From the NCBI RefSeq assembly GCF_018603435.1, contig NZ_CP075682.1, forward strand, positions 1,674,001 through 1,738,000: 64,000 bases of DNA, in the 5' to 3' direction. The stretch is from Chryseobacterium sp. ZHDP1 (GTDB taxonomy: Bacteria > Bacteroidota > Bacteroidia > Flavobacteriales > Weeksellaceae). Positions 1-7,932 of this stretch are shown here, piece after piece (position 1 is the first letter of the stretch; each line of letters begins with the position of its first letter). The notes under the pieces were generated by a model, which searched no databases, was not told where the DNA came from, and saw only the letters and a program-made list of their open reading frames with translations. Both the position numbers and the translations under genes were made by a program.

Positions 1-341
1 TAAAGGAATTTAAGGAAACACAGGCGGAAGTTTTGATTTCCGCAGCCTTAAAATCCGGTAAGATCACGGGTGCCGAAAAGGACGAATGGATCAAGGATGC
101 CACCCAAAATTATGCCCTCGTAGCAAAATCACTCGAAAGAATGTCCGGCAAACCGGATCCCAATGCGGGGTTAGAAAGACAAAAATCATTGGTGGACGGA
201 GACAGACACGAACTGTTCAACGGACGTGAAAAATGGACGTTCTCAGAGTGGCAGGAAAAAGACCCGAAAGGTCTGGAAAGGCTTAATGAAGAAGCCGGAG
301 AAGAATTTGAAAAATTGTTTAACGCCGAATTTGAAGACTAA
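1..341 (+). CDS. Phage protease/scaffold, C-terminal part (Mu gpI-like), partial
   Basis: The frame is open from the first bases of the window, so the 5' part is missing. About 113 residues are visible. The stretch SGKITGAEKDEW is the kind of C-terminal motif I associate with Mu-like protease/scaffold proteins, and the rest is charged and helical, as expected for a scaffold tail. It ends 3 bp before the capsid gene, which matches the protease/scaffold-then-capsid order of Mu-like phages. The protein would be expected to help assemble and then process the prohead. The catalytic domain is not visible, so the protease call rests on position and this motif. Confidence 0.55.
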   Translation, partial: KEFKETQAEVLISAALKSGKITGAEKDEWIKDATQNYALVAKSLERMSGKPDPNAGLERQKSLVDGDRHELFNGREKWTFSEWQEKDPKGLERLNEEAGEEFEKLFNAEFED

Positions 342-344
342 AAA

Positions 345-1283
345 ATGGCAGAATTAATAGACGGGTTATACCTGAACAAATTTGTAGCCCCACAATTACT
401 GAAAGAGTTCAGAAACTATAACGATAAATTTCTGGCGGCACTGGAGCCGGCACCGGAAGGCGCGAAAACAGCGGACGGGCTTCGCCAGAATAAACTCATC
501 AATAATGTGGGTTTTTATGTCAACAATACAGCTCCGTTTACGGCAAAGTCCATGAGCGGTAAAAACAGCATTATTCCCTGGGACAAACTGGATACCGACC
601 CGACAAAGGTCAACGATGCCGAGATCAGGGCATTGGCATTTGACAAGAGATCGGAAGTCCGCGTTAAGCATTCACAGGGGTTCCGTATCGGAGTGCGTGA
701 TTATGTTTTAAACAAACTGGCACCGGTTCATCATGTTTCAGGAGCCATGCCGGTATTAAGAACCACAGGAGCCGTATTCAACGGAAGAAAAAGGCTGACG
801 TTTCAGGATCTTATCAATTTTTACAATGAAATTGAAATATTGAACCTTATTGATGACGATACCTCTGAGTCGCCTAATTTCTGGAATATGATCCTGAACC
901 CGGAACACCGCTCAGACCTTAAAATTGATAAAGCGGGAACTGCTAACCACAGGGATAATCTGGAATTTGACAAAGACACCGGGGAGTTCAAAAGGTTCTA
1001 TAAAATAAGGATGTGGGAAAATAACGCGGCTCCCCTGTATTCGCCGACAGGGGAACTGAAGGCAAGGGGATCCATTAAAGAAGATGGCGACCAATATGCC
1101 TCAACATTTTTCTATTCACCCAATACGGTTTGGCATTTGGAGAAGCTCAAAATCCTTTACAAACCGGAATATCAGGATACCACCAATGCAGATCCGGAGT
1201 CTGAATTCAGACTGCAGGGATACGGGCTTTGTGATAAAAAGCAGGAGTATGGTTTTGGAGCCATCATTTCTGATAACGGTTAA
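345..1283 (+). CDS. Major capsid protein (Mu gpT-like)
   Basis: The product is 312 residues, the usual size for a HK97-fold Mu-like major head subunit. It directly follows the protease/scaffold end and precedes the lysis and tail genes. There is no signal peptide or membrane segment. The N-terminal half has a basic central stretch, and the rest is mixed alpha/beta with many aromatic residues, in keeping with a shell protein. ATG at 345 follows the previous stop after 3 bp. I recognise it by size and position more than by a specific motif. Another head protein is possible but less likely. Confidence 0.65.
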   Translation: MAELIDGLYLNKFVAPQLLKEFRNYNDKFLAALEPAPEGAKTADGLRQNKLINNVGFYVNNTAPFTAKSMSGKNSIIPWDKLDTDPTKVNDAEIRALAFDKRSEVRVKHSQGFRIGVRDYVLNKLAPVHHVSGAMPVLRTTGAVFNGRKRLTFQDLINFYNEIEILNLIDDDTSESPNFWNMILNPEHRSDLKIDKAGTANHRDNLEFDKDTGEFKRFYKIRMWENNAAPLYSPTGELKARGSIKEDGDQYASTFFYSPNTVWHLEKLKILYKPEYQDTTNADPESEFRLQGYGLCDKKQEYGFGAIISDNG

Positions 1284-1294
1284 AAACACTCACC

Positions 1295-1747
1295 ATGAAA
1301 TTATCTATTAAAGCCCTGGAAGTTGCGGCTACACAGATCGGGAAACAGGAAAACCCGCCCGGATCCAACTGGGGAGAACCGGTTAAAAGCTACCTCTCCA
1401 GTGTGGGGATCGGATTTGCCGCCCCGTGGTGCATGGCTTTTGTGTATTGGTGTTTCCGCCAGGCTTCCCAAATACTGAATGTTAATAATACGGCAATCAA
1501 AACAGGCGGTGTCTTAGCCGCCTGGAATCAAGCCGCTCAAAAAATAAAATCCTCTAATCCCGCCATCGGATCCGTGTTTATTATGGATTTTGGCAAAGGG
1601 CAAGGGCATACCGGTCTCGTTGAAAATTTCGACAAAGAATTTATTTATACCATAGGAAATACCAATGACGCCGGTAGCCGTGAGGGGATTAAAGTATGCA
1701 GGAAAAAACGCCTGCGAAAGACGATTAAAGGTTATTTAAACTACTAA
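1295..1747 (+). CDS. CHAP-domain peptidoglycan hydrolase (endolysin-like)
   Basis: The product is 150 residues and is essentially one CHAP (NlpC/P60-like) amidohydrolase domain. The catalytic cysteine is C46 in APWCMAF, the histidine is H105 in GHTGLVE, and the polar residue is N122 in TIGNTN. CHAP enzymes cleave peptidoglycan amide or peptide bonds. There is no signal peptide, so export would need a holin-like partner or lysis from inside. The next gene looks like a spanin, which makes a host-lysis cassette. A role in penetrating the wall on entry is an alternative. Placing lysis genes between capsid and sheath is unusual compared with Mu. Confidence 0.8.
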   Translation: MKLSIKALEVAATQIGKQENPPGSNWGEPVKSYLSSVGIGFAAPWCMAFVYWCFRQASQILNVNNTAIKTGGVLAAWNQAAQKIKSSNPAIGSVFIMDFGKGQGHTGLVENFDKEFIYTIGNTNDAGSREGIKVCRKKRLRKTIKGYLNY

Positions 1748-1748
1748 A

Positions 1749-2261
1749 ATGAAATCTTTTTTTAACGCTATATCTATTTTATTTTGTCTGGCGCTGTTGG
1801 TTTCCTGTGGAAGCAGGAAACCACTGCCGCCGGAAACAGTCTCCGACACTTTGGTTGTAAAACAGGTCATCCGGGATACGGTGCTGGAGATTCAGGCAGA
1901 TTCTACGTATTACCATGCGTGGATCGAATGCATTAACGGCAAGCCGGTTCTAAGGGAGCCGAAGCCTGAGAACAGAGAAAAAAGAGCGAACAACCACGAC
2001 CACAGTAAGGCGTTACAGAAGCCTGACGTTATCCTGGACGAAAGCGGAAAGCTGACCGTTGAATGCCGTAAAGAAGCAGAACAGCTCAAAGCACAGCTTA
2101 CGGCTTATTACGAATCACGGCTGAAAGAACGTATCCAACCGGTTGAGATCAAAAAGCCCTTTGCATGGTATCATAAAATATTGATGCTGGCAGGCGGGAT
2201 TTTTCTTCTCCTTGTCGGGTCTGTTATCATTATTACCATTAAAAATTCACTTCATGTCTGA
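1749..2261 (+). CDS. Probable unimolecular spanin (lipoprotein with C-terminal membrane anchor)
   Basis: The product is 170 residues with two opposite anchors. The N-terminus is a lipoprotein signal ending in LLVSC with lipidated Cys20. The C-terminus has a hydrophobic helix at about residues 145-166 followed by a short basic tail. The middle is charged and polar. Lipid anchoring in the outer membrane plus a C-terminal inner-membrane helix is the layout of u-spanins such as T1 gp11, which fuse the two membranes at the last step of lysis. It follows the CHAP lysin by 1 bp and overlaps the next gene by 8 bp. The topology is clear; the function is inferred. Confidence 0.65.
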   Translation: MKSFFNAISILFCLALLVSCGSRKPLPPETVSDTLVVKQVIRDTVLEIQADSTYYHAWIECINGKPVLREPKPENREKRANNHDHSKALQKPDVILDESGKLTVECRKEAEQLKAQLTAYYESRLKERIQPVEIKKPFAWYHKILMLAGGIFLLLVGSVIIITIKNSLHV

Positions 2262-2799
2262 TAAAAAGAAATTTCAGGAAAAAGCCAATGCGCTTTTTGA
2301 AAAATACCCGGAGGCTGATAAAATTTTTATTTCAGAAAACGGACAGTGTTTTTTTGAAGAAAAGGCGGCTAAGGATTATCACGGTTTAAGAGGGTTTGAA
2401 AGTGAGCCGGAAGTCTTTTTTTGTGAAGGGTTTGAGGACGAGGACGATTCGGATCTGCAGGCGGCTTTACACAATTCTGAACTGGCACGAAAAGTCTTAG
2501 AAGGAATTATCGAAGATGTAGCGGCGGTTTGTGATCTTGACCGGGACTACGAACCGGCAAATGCTGACACGGACGAAACCGTTACGGCTGTTATCTCCCT
2601 TCGGGAAAAATATGCTGAAAAAGACCGCCTGCTGACCGAAATGGGTGCCAGGCTGGAGGAACTTTCAAATGCTGCGGCGGAAAACGAAAATCTGAAACAA
2701 CAACTGGAAGCCGCCAATAAACAGATAGAAACTTTGAATAAAACAACAATCCCAAAAAACAGGAAAGATGCGTCCCAGACTGATCGTACAAAAGCTTAA
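2254..2799 (+). CDS. Unknown phage protein with C-terminal coiled coil
   Basis: I chose ATG at 2254 (MSDKKKFQEK); a longer frame from 2212 would lie inside the spanin gene. The product has 181 residues, is strongly acidic, and has a heptad-like C-terminal stretch from about residue 115 to 170 rich in Glu, Leu and Asn, probably a coiled coil. There is no signal peptide. It sits just before the tail sheath, where Mu-like phages carry head-completion or connector proteins. Its first 8 bases overlap the spanin and its last 32 bases overlap the sheath gene. A very short tape-measure-like role cannot be excluded, since no other tape measure is visible. Function unknown. Confidence 0.6.
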   Translation: MSDKKKFQEKANALFEKYPEADKIFISENGQCFFEEKAAKDYHGLRGFESEPEVFFCEGFEDEDDSDLQAALHNSELARKVLEGIIEDVAAVCDLDRDYEPANADTDETVTAVISLREKYAEKDRLLTEMGARLEELSNAAAENENLKQQLEAANKQIETLNKTTIPKNRKDASQTDRTKA

Positions 2800-4024
2800 C
2801 GGCGGGCTTGGGAGAAGGAATCCCTCCGCCGACATGATAACCGGCAGCGTGATGAATGCCGTTGCCACTTCCGAAATGGTACTGGGAAATATCTACACCC
2901 TGAAAAATATTCAGGAGGTCGAATCATTGGGGCTTAGTGAGGAATATGACCAGACCAATAAGGTACTCGTATATGAAAGGTTACGGAGGTTCTTTGTTCA
3001 CAACCCATCCATAACGGTTTATTTTATGCCCGTGGCTCAGGGCGTAACCCTGACGCAGATGGTGGATAAAGACAATCAATATTTAGCCAGATTACTCCGT
3101 GATAAAGCCGGAGAAATCGTTCAGGCTTGTGTTTCCTTAAACCCGGATAAGAATCATTCGCCGGTTATCGAAACGGGACTTGATAAGGACAGTATCGATG
3201 CCATTTTTAAGGCGCAGGCTCTGGCGGATGCCGAATGGGCAAAAGACCGCTACTGTGAAATCTACATTGAAGGCAGAAGTTTTTCAGGAACATCGGCGGC
3301 AGCTCTTAATCTGAGAACGCTCTTAAGCGAATGCCCGGACATTTCCGTGGTGATCGGTGCCGATTATCAGGTTTCCAGCCGGGACGACCTCTATAAAGGC
3401 TATGCCGCGGTGGAGGATTACGCTGCCATGGTTTCTAAGGCGGATGTTTCACAGAACGCGGGGGAACAGATCAATGATTTTAACTTAACCCATGTGGATG
3501 AGAAAACCTTTATCATTCCGGGACTCAGTTCCGGTAACAAACTGAGTGAGTATTCCGATACGGATCTGGATACCCTGGACGAAAAAGGCTATATCTATTT
3601 TGCGCCCATCGTTAACCTGGGCGGGATTTCTTCCACCGCGGGAATCTATATCAACGATACGCATACCTGCGCTAAAATTACCTCTGATTTTGCTTATGGG
3701 GAAAACAACAGGACGATCAAAAAGGCGATCAAGCTCGCCAAGGCAGCATTAACCCCGAAAGTGAAGGGACGTATATACGTCGATGAAAACACCGGGTTTA
3801 TGGCTCCTGAAACGGTGAAGGACTTAGAAACCATTACCAAGGTTTCACTTGATCCGATGGTGGCAGCCGGAGATATCAGCGGCGGTGTGGATGCCTACAT
3901 CAACCCGGAGCAAAATGTACTCGCAACAAGTGAATTTATCGTGCTGCTGACTTTTATTCCGGTGGCTATCGGAAGAAGGATTACCCTGAAAGTAGGTTTC
4001 AGAAACCCTTTAAATACTCAATAA
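2768..4024 (+). CDS. Contractile tail sheath protein (DUF2586-like)
   Basis: The product is 418 residues and looks like the sheath proteins of Bacteroidota contractile phages (DUF2586 type). The N-terminus has the GGLGR motif, and the last part reads as a typical sheath end (FIVLLTFIPVAIGRRITLKV), the strand that interlocks with neighbouring subunits. The middle carries sheath-like text such as GADYQV and ISSTAGIYIND. It starts inside the preceding gene with a 32-bp overlap and is followed after 2 bp by the tube gene, the standard sheath-tube order. This identifies the phage as myovirus-like. The sheath contracts to drive the tube through the cell envelope. Confidence 0.8.
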   Translation: MRPRLIVQKLNGGLGRRNPSADMITGSVMNAVATSEMVLGNIYTLKNIQEVESLGLSEEYDQTNKVLVYERLRRFFVHNPSITVYFMPVAQGVTLTQMVDKDNQYLARLLRDKAGEIVQACVSLNPDKNHSPVIETGLDKDSIDAIFKAQALADAEWAKDRYCEIYIEGRSFSGTSAAALNLRTLLSECPDISVVIGADYQVSSRDDLYKGYAAVEDYAAMVSKADVSQNAGEQINDFNLTHVDEKTFIIPGLSSGNKLSEYSDTDLDTLDEKGYIYFAPIVNLGGISSTAGIYINDTHTCAKITSDFAYGENNRTIKKAIKLAKAALTPKVKGRIYVDENTGFMAPETVKDLETITKVSLDPMVAAGDISGGVDAYINPEQNVLATSEFIVLLTFIPVAIGRRITLKVGFRNPLNTQ

Positions 4025-4026
4025 AA

Positions 4027-4461
4027 ATGGTGACTCAGACAAGAATCAACGGAAAATACAGGAATTACGGAAATGTCCGTATTACCGCTTTAGGGGCGAC
4101 CTTCATGGGCGTTACCAAAATAGAATACAAAAGAACCGATGCCATTGATCCGGTAAAGGTCGTGGGAACCACCAAATCGGTAGGATATACACAGGGCGAC
4201 GAAATCTGCGAAGGAAGCATCGGGCTTTTGAGTGAAACGGTAGACGCGATTCAGGCAAAACTGCCCAAAGGAAAAACCCTGCAGGACATTCCGCCTTTCC
4301 CGATCACGGTTTCCTATGTGGATGATACCGGGTTACAGGTCTGTCATGTCCTGTACGGCTGTAAGTTCAAAGAGAACGGAAGGTCGGCGGAAGCGGGAAG
4401 CAATGATGCGTTGGTCGTGGAAAGCCCGCTATACATTCACGATATAGACTTTGCAGCCTGA
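4027..4461 (+). CDS. Tail tube protein
   Basis: The product is 144 residues, the usual size for a tube subunit, and directly follows the sheath. It is predicted to be mostly beta strand, with a segment around GTTKSVGYTQGDEICEGSIG like those seen in tube proteins that assemble as hexameric rings. Its stop overlaps the start of the next gene by one base. The tube forms the inner channel of the contractile tail. The call rests on position and size with moderate sequence resemblance. Confidence 0.7.
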   Translation: MVTQTRINGKYRNYGNVRITALGATFMGVTKIEYKRTDAIDPVKVVGTTKSVGYTQGDEICEGSIGLLSETVDAIQAKLPKGKTLQDIPPFPITVSYVDDTGLQVCHVLYGCKFKENGRSAEAGSNDALVVESPLYIHDIDFAA

Positions 4462-4898
4462 TGAACCGGCAGGAATTAAGGGACAAATGCCGGGAAATGG
4501 GCATCCCCTTTACATCAAAAGACACCAACAATCAATTAACTGAAAAAATAAGACTTAAAAAAATGAAAAACGAAACACAGGAAGGTCATATCACCGCGGA
4601 ACAGATCGCAGAGTGGAAGAAAAAATTTAAAACCGATAAACTCCACAAGCTGACGGTGAAAGATAAAGACGGAAATCCCATTGTCGGTTATCTGAAACCA
4701 CCCGGAAGGGAAATCAAAGCCACCGCCCTTTCCATGTATTCGCAAAATAAAATTTTAGAATGCGGGGAATTTATCCGGGATAACTGCTGGCTTGGCGGTG
4801 ATGAAAGACTGAAAATGAGCGGCGACATTGCCGATACGGCGGCAATACAGGCTTCGGGAATCATTAAGTTTTTAGAAGCGGAACTGGGGGAAGTTTAG
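4461..4898 (+). CDS. Tail assembly chaperone, short form (gpG-like)
   Basis: The product is 145 residues, hydrophilic and helical. It lies after the tube gene, where contractile and siphoviral phages encode the tail assembly chaperone pair made by ribosomal frameshifting. The C-terminus runs EAELGEV and stops at 4896-4898. Just before the stop a run of five Gs (4886-4890) lies in the sequence ctg ggg gaa, and the -1 frame is then open for another 68 codons with no start codon of its own. That is the expected arrangement for a short and a long form. The name is by position; sequence similarity to known chaperones is weak by eye. Confidence 0.6.
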   Translation: MNRQELRDKCREMGIPFTSKDTNNQLTEKIRLKKMKNETQEGHITAEQIAEWKKKFKTDKLHKLTVKDKDGNPIVGYLKPPGREIKATALSMYSQNKILECGEFIRDNCWLGGDERLKMSGDIADTAAIQASGIIKFLEAELGEV

Positions 4899-5095
4899 GG
4901 CTTCCGATCAATAAGGAAGCCGGATTTGACTTCATCCGAAAAGTAAGTGCCCTGATAAGCTATCATTTTAAAATTCCTTTTCCGGAGGAACTGGACGACC
5001 AGACCTTCTGGAATAAATGGGAACAGCTGAAATGGGTACTGTTTTTTGAGAACAAAAGAGCCAACGCAAAAGAAGGAGAAAATGTCGAGTTATAA
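4868..5095 (+). CDS. Tail assembly chaperone, frameshifted extension (gpT-like part)
   Basis: This -1 frame is open from after a TAA at 4865-4867 to TAA at 5093-5095 and has no ATG. If ribosomes slip back at the GGG codon 4887-4889, translation continues as GSLGLPINKEAGFDF and onward, giving a fusion of 143 plus 68 residues (211 in all). The extension ends with a Trp-rich helix (FWNKWEQLKWVLFFENKR) that looks like real protein. A second possible slip is the GTTTTTA heptamer at 4868-4874. The end overlaps the next gene start (5082) by 14 bp. A simple frameshift mutation or a remnant of deleted DNA is the alternative. Confidence 0.5.
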   Translation, partial: VFRSGTGGSLGLPINKEAGFDFIRKVSALISYHFKIPFPEELDDQTFWNKWEQLKWVLFFENKRANAKEGENVEL

Positions 5096-5678
5096 TATTA
5101 ATGTTAAAGAACTGATCAAACAGCACTTTCCGTTTACGCTTGGTTTTGCCACTCAGACCGTCGCAGATGCACTTTTTAACGGTTTTGATGATATACAGGT
5201 GCTGCCAACTAATAATGATCTTGCTAAAGTTTCCGTTATGGGAACACCGGTCTGGGATTTTATAGACCTGAAGCCTTCTTATATTGAAGGAACCGGTGAA
5301 CGCTTCGGCGGGTATTCTTTTCCACTGGAAACGACCATTGAACCCATAAGACCTAAAAAGATTGTCGAAACCGATATTTTCGGGCGTGACGGAAATGTAG
5401 AGGAACTCATCGCACTGGATGACTGGCAATTGACCATTAGAGGGCTTTTGATCAATTATGAAAGCACCGATTACCCGGAACAGCAGGTCAAGGAATTACA
5501 ACGGGTTTGTGAGCTTAAAACGTCATTACTTGAATGCGAAGGAACTCTGTTAACGATGCTCGGTATACATTATATGAGCATTCACAGGCTGACCTTAACG
5601 CCGTCGATTGGCTACTCGCATATTCAGGCTTTTGAATTGGAGGCAAAAAGTAAAACCCCTTTTATCATCTCCCCGTAA
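5082..5678 (+). CDS. Tail/baseplate protein (DUF6046-like)
   Basis: I start it at ATG 5082 (MSSYNINVKEL); an upstream TTG at 5046 would lie inside the chaperone extension. A purine-rich AGAAGGAGAA precedes the start. The product has 198 residues, no membrane segments, and resembles a DUF6046 family protein that accompanies baseplate hub genes in Bacteroidota phages. It takes the position normally held by the tape-measure gene or just after it. It is probably a baseplate or tube-initiator component; the exact role is unknown. Its stop codon overlaps the next start. Confidence 0.6.
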   Translation: MSSYNINVKELIKQHFPFTLGFATQTVADALFNGFDDIQVLPTNNDLAKVSVMGTPVWDFIDLKPSYIEGTGERFGGYSFPLETTIEPIRPKKIVETDIFGRDGNVEELIALDDWQLTIRGLLINYESTDYPEQQVKELQRVCELKTSLLECEGTLLTMLGIHYMSIHRLTLTPSIGYSHIQAFELEAKSKTPFIISP

Positions 5679-6676
5679 TGGTACCCTGTATTGAAATACT
5701 AATCGGAACATTAAAGTTCACGGCAGCCACGGAAGTTACTATTAAAAAAAGCTGGCGAACCTTTACCGATACGGCAACCATTAAACTTCCGAAAGCCATC
5801 TATTATTATGACGGGAACGGCATTTTAAAACCGGTGGAACACCTCGGCAATTTCATAAAAGTCGGTGATAAGGTAGAAATCAGACTGGGCTACAACCGGC
5901 AGCTGTTTACAGAGTTTACCGGCTATGTGGCACGGTCACCAAGGATTAATATTCCCTATGAACTGATTTGCGAGGATGAAATGTGGCAGCTCAAACGAAA
6001 AGAAACAAGCGTGTCAGTTGAAAACGCCACGGTACAGCAGATTATTCAGGCGGTCGCTCCAGGGTATGAACTGGATTGTATTGATGAAGTCTACGGAGAT
6101 TTTTCGATGAAACAGACCACCGCCGTCAAGGTTTTTAATGAGCTTCAGGAAAAAGCGGGCATTTATACCTTTTTCAGGGACGGACGACTGGTGTGTGGTA
6201 AAATCTATTCGGACGAAAAAGTTTCAAAGGCTCAGCCGGTGTTTGAATACGGCGAGAATATTATTGATCACAACCTGCAATATATATTCCCGGATGAAGC
6301 TAAAGTGAAAATTTATGCGAAAAGTATTAATAAAAGCGGTCAGGTTACAACTTATGAAACGGGTGAAGAAGGCGGCGATATTGAACACTGGACTGATAGA
6401 GACGGACTTACCAAAGAGGAACTTAAAGAGCGAACCGATAACAGATTTAAGAACCTTAAAGCAAGAGGCGGGTATAAAGGTACTATAACCTCTTTCGGTT
6501 GGTCACGGGTGGAACACGGACAGGTAGTACAGGTACAGGATAAAAAGTATGAAGAAAGGAACACCAAAAATTTTGTGGATGAAGTGGAGATCACGATGAG
6601 CGCAACCGGCGGTTACAGGAGAATAATTGACATAGGAAAAACATACAGGGATGGAGAGTTTAAAACAATTACTTAA
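5678..6676 (+). CDS. Baseplate hub protein (gpD/gp44-like)
   Basis: The product is 332 residues and predicted to be mostly beta. The first third (for example VGDKVEIRLGYN and FTGYVARSP) has the look of hub proteins of the gp27/gpD/gp44 group, which start with tube-like barrels. A later segment, NATVQQIIQAVAPGYE, resembles the helical insert of such hubs. It overlaps the previous stop by 1 base and the next gene by 26 bp. The hub connects the tube to the central spike. Confidence is moderate to good because order and text agree. Confidence 0.7.
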   Translation: MVPCIEILIGTLKFTAATEVTIKKSWRTFTDTATIKLPKAIYYYDGNGILKPVEHLGNFIKVGDKVEIRLGYNRQLFTEFTGYVARSPRINIPYELICEDEMWQLKRKETSVSVENATVQQIIQAVAPGYELDCIDEVYGDFSMKQTTAVKVFNELQEKAGIYTFFRDGRLVCGKIYSDEKVSKAQPVFEYGENIIDHNLQYIFPDEAKVKIYAKSINKSGQVTTYETGEEGGDIEHWTDRDGLTKEELKERTDNRFKNLKARGGYKGTITSFGWSRVEHGQVVQVQDKKYEERNTKNFVDEVEITMSATGGYRRIIDIGKTYRDGEFKTIT

Positions 6677-7151
6677 CAGGTTTCCGGTGATTTTAGATAC
6701 GGCAAAAGTAATCAAGGTTGAGAATGACTATTGTCAGGTTGTAACCATTGATAATAAAAAAGAATTTTTTGATTGCTCTTTTAATGCGGTTGTTGAAAAC
6801 AAAACAGACAAACTTGTTATCCTACCGAAGTTAGGAAGCTTAGTAACAATTGGTACTTACCAAAAAAACAATAAGGCAGTAGTCCTTTCCGTAAGCGAGG
6901 TTGAGAAGATTTATTTCAGGAACGAAAAATCAGAATTCACTTTCGATGGTTCCGGTTTTCAGTTCAACCGGGACGGTGAAAATTTAAAAGAAGTTCTTAA
7001 CGGGTTTCAGGACGGGTTCGGGAAACTCTGTGATGAGCTGGCAAAAGTGGTGGTTTCAATTGGAGTCACCCCTGATGTTCCGGCAATCATGCAGATTAAA
7101 AATGATATTGTCAACACCAATAAACAGGCATTAAACAAAATTTTAACCTAA
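6651..7151 (+). CDS. Baseplate spike-like protein (gpV/gp45-like)
   Basis: The product is 166 residues. Residues 15-90 read as an OB-like beta domain (DTAKVIKVENDYCQVV, then LGSLVTIGTY), the usual start of gpV-type spikes, followed by a short helical end without the long beta-helix needle. ATG at 6651 lies within the end of the hub gene. It would cap the tube or help form the membrane-piercing tip. The short C-terminus means a separate tip protein may exist or the spike is blunt. Confidence 0.55.
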   Translation: MESLKQLLNRFPVILDTAKVIKVENDYCQVVTIDNKKEFFDCSFNAVVENKTDKLVILPKLGSLVTIGTYQKNNKAVVLSVSEVEKIYFRNEKSEFTFDGSGFQFNRDGENLKEVLNGFQDGFGKLCDELAKVVVSIGVTPDVPAIMQIKNDIVNTNKQALNKILT

Positions 7152-7156
7152 AAATT

Positions 7157-7453
7157 ATGAATGATATCCTACTGAATGACGACAATGATATTTCCATTGT
7201 AAACGGTGATTTTTATATTGGAGAATCCGGACAGCAGGAAATTGAAAGCATACTCATTGCCTTTAAAGGGGAATTTAAAAATACCCCGCTTCTGGGCGCG
7301 GAACTGCCCAGAATGCTCAAGGCAAGAAATACCCGCCAGGGGATTACCCGTGAGGTCAACGAACAGCTAAAATATGACGGCTTTACCCGCATTGATTTTC
7401 AAATTGAAGATGCTGAAAATTTCACCATAAACGCCCAAAGAGATGCCCCTTAA
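7157..7453 (+). CDS. Baseplate wedge protein, gp25-like
   Basis: The product is 98 residues, the size of the gp25/gpW-like wedge subunits of contractile tails. The text NGDFYIGESGQQEIESILIAFKGE and the following LGAELPRMLKAR fit this family, in which the protein joins the sheath to the baseplate and starts sheath assembly. It lies 5 bp after the spike gene and before the gpX and gpJ-like genes, the usual order. Confidence 0.75.
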   Translation: MNDILLNDDNDISIVNGDFYIGESGQQEIESILIAFKGEFKNTPLLGAELPRMLKARNTRQGITREVNEQLKYDGFTRIDFQIEDAENFTINAQRDAP

Positions 7454-7485
7454 TAAAGCCCCGGCTCATCCAAAGGCTTATTACG

Positions 7486-7632
7486 ATGTTACATAAGCCA
7501 TCAACGACAGGTAATGTAGAAACCGCGGCTCAGGAACTGGCGGATGCCATCGAGGAATATGTAAAAAGCGGAACCGTGACCGGAATTTGCGGCGGTGCCG
7601 GAAGTCCTTTAACTCAGGGAAAAGTAACGTAA
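7486..7632 (+). CDS. Small phage protein of unknown function
   Basis: This short gene encodes 48 residues starting MLHKPSTTGN and ending LTQGKVT. A helical part (ETAAQELADAIEEYVKSG) is followed by a Gly-rich end (GICGGAGS). Its TAA overlaps the ATG of the next gene (taatg), which suggests coupled translation and supports it being real. The frame composition matches its neighbours. It lies between gp25-like and gpX-like genes, so a virion or baseplate role is possible. Family not recognised. Confidence 0.55.
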   Translation: MLHKPSTTGNVETAAQELADAIEEYVKSGTVTGICGGAGSPLTQGKVT

Positions 7633-7931
7633 TGAAAACAATTGTTTTAACTCATCAGACTATTCTGGACATTGCAATTCAATACACAGGAACCGTGGAA
7701 AACTGCTTTGCCATCGCCGTGGCTAACGGCTTGTCGGTTTCGGACGTATTATCTGCAGGATTACCCCTTGAAATTCCTGAAGATGTATTTAAAAATACGG
7801 ACGTCCTGAATTATTACGATGCCAAGAACATACAGCCTGCAACGGGCTGGTCAGCCGAACAGGACAGCGAAATACCAACATTAAAAGGGATCGGATATAT
7901 GCAGATTGCAAACGGTTTTAAAGTAAGCTAA
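7632..7931 (+). CDS. LysM-like tail protein (gpX-like)
   Basis: The start is ATG 7632, overlapping the preceding stop. The product is 99 residues. The N-terminal half, TILDIAIQYTGTVENCF followed by AVANGLSVSDVL, has the pattern of tail protein X, a LysM-like domain thought to act in tail or baseplate assembly. The longer frame from 7587 adds residues that belong to the upstream small gene in another frame and is rejected. Confidence 0.65.
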   Translation: MKTIVLTHQTILDIAIQYTGTVENCFAIAVANGLSVSDVLSAGLPLEIPEDVFKNTDVLNYYDAKNIQPATGWSAEQDSEIPTLKGIGYMQIANGFKVS

Positions 7932-7932
7932 T

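Noticed and set aside
345..1311. Open frames on the opposite strand or in other frames across the capsid gene
   Set aside because: They lack protein-like composition and lie over a well-supported gene.
2212..2253. Upstream start for the acidic phage protein
   Set aside because: The extra residues lie inside the spanin gene; ATG 2254 gives a natural N-terminus and an 8-bp overlap.
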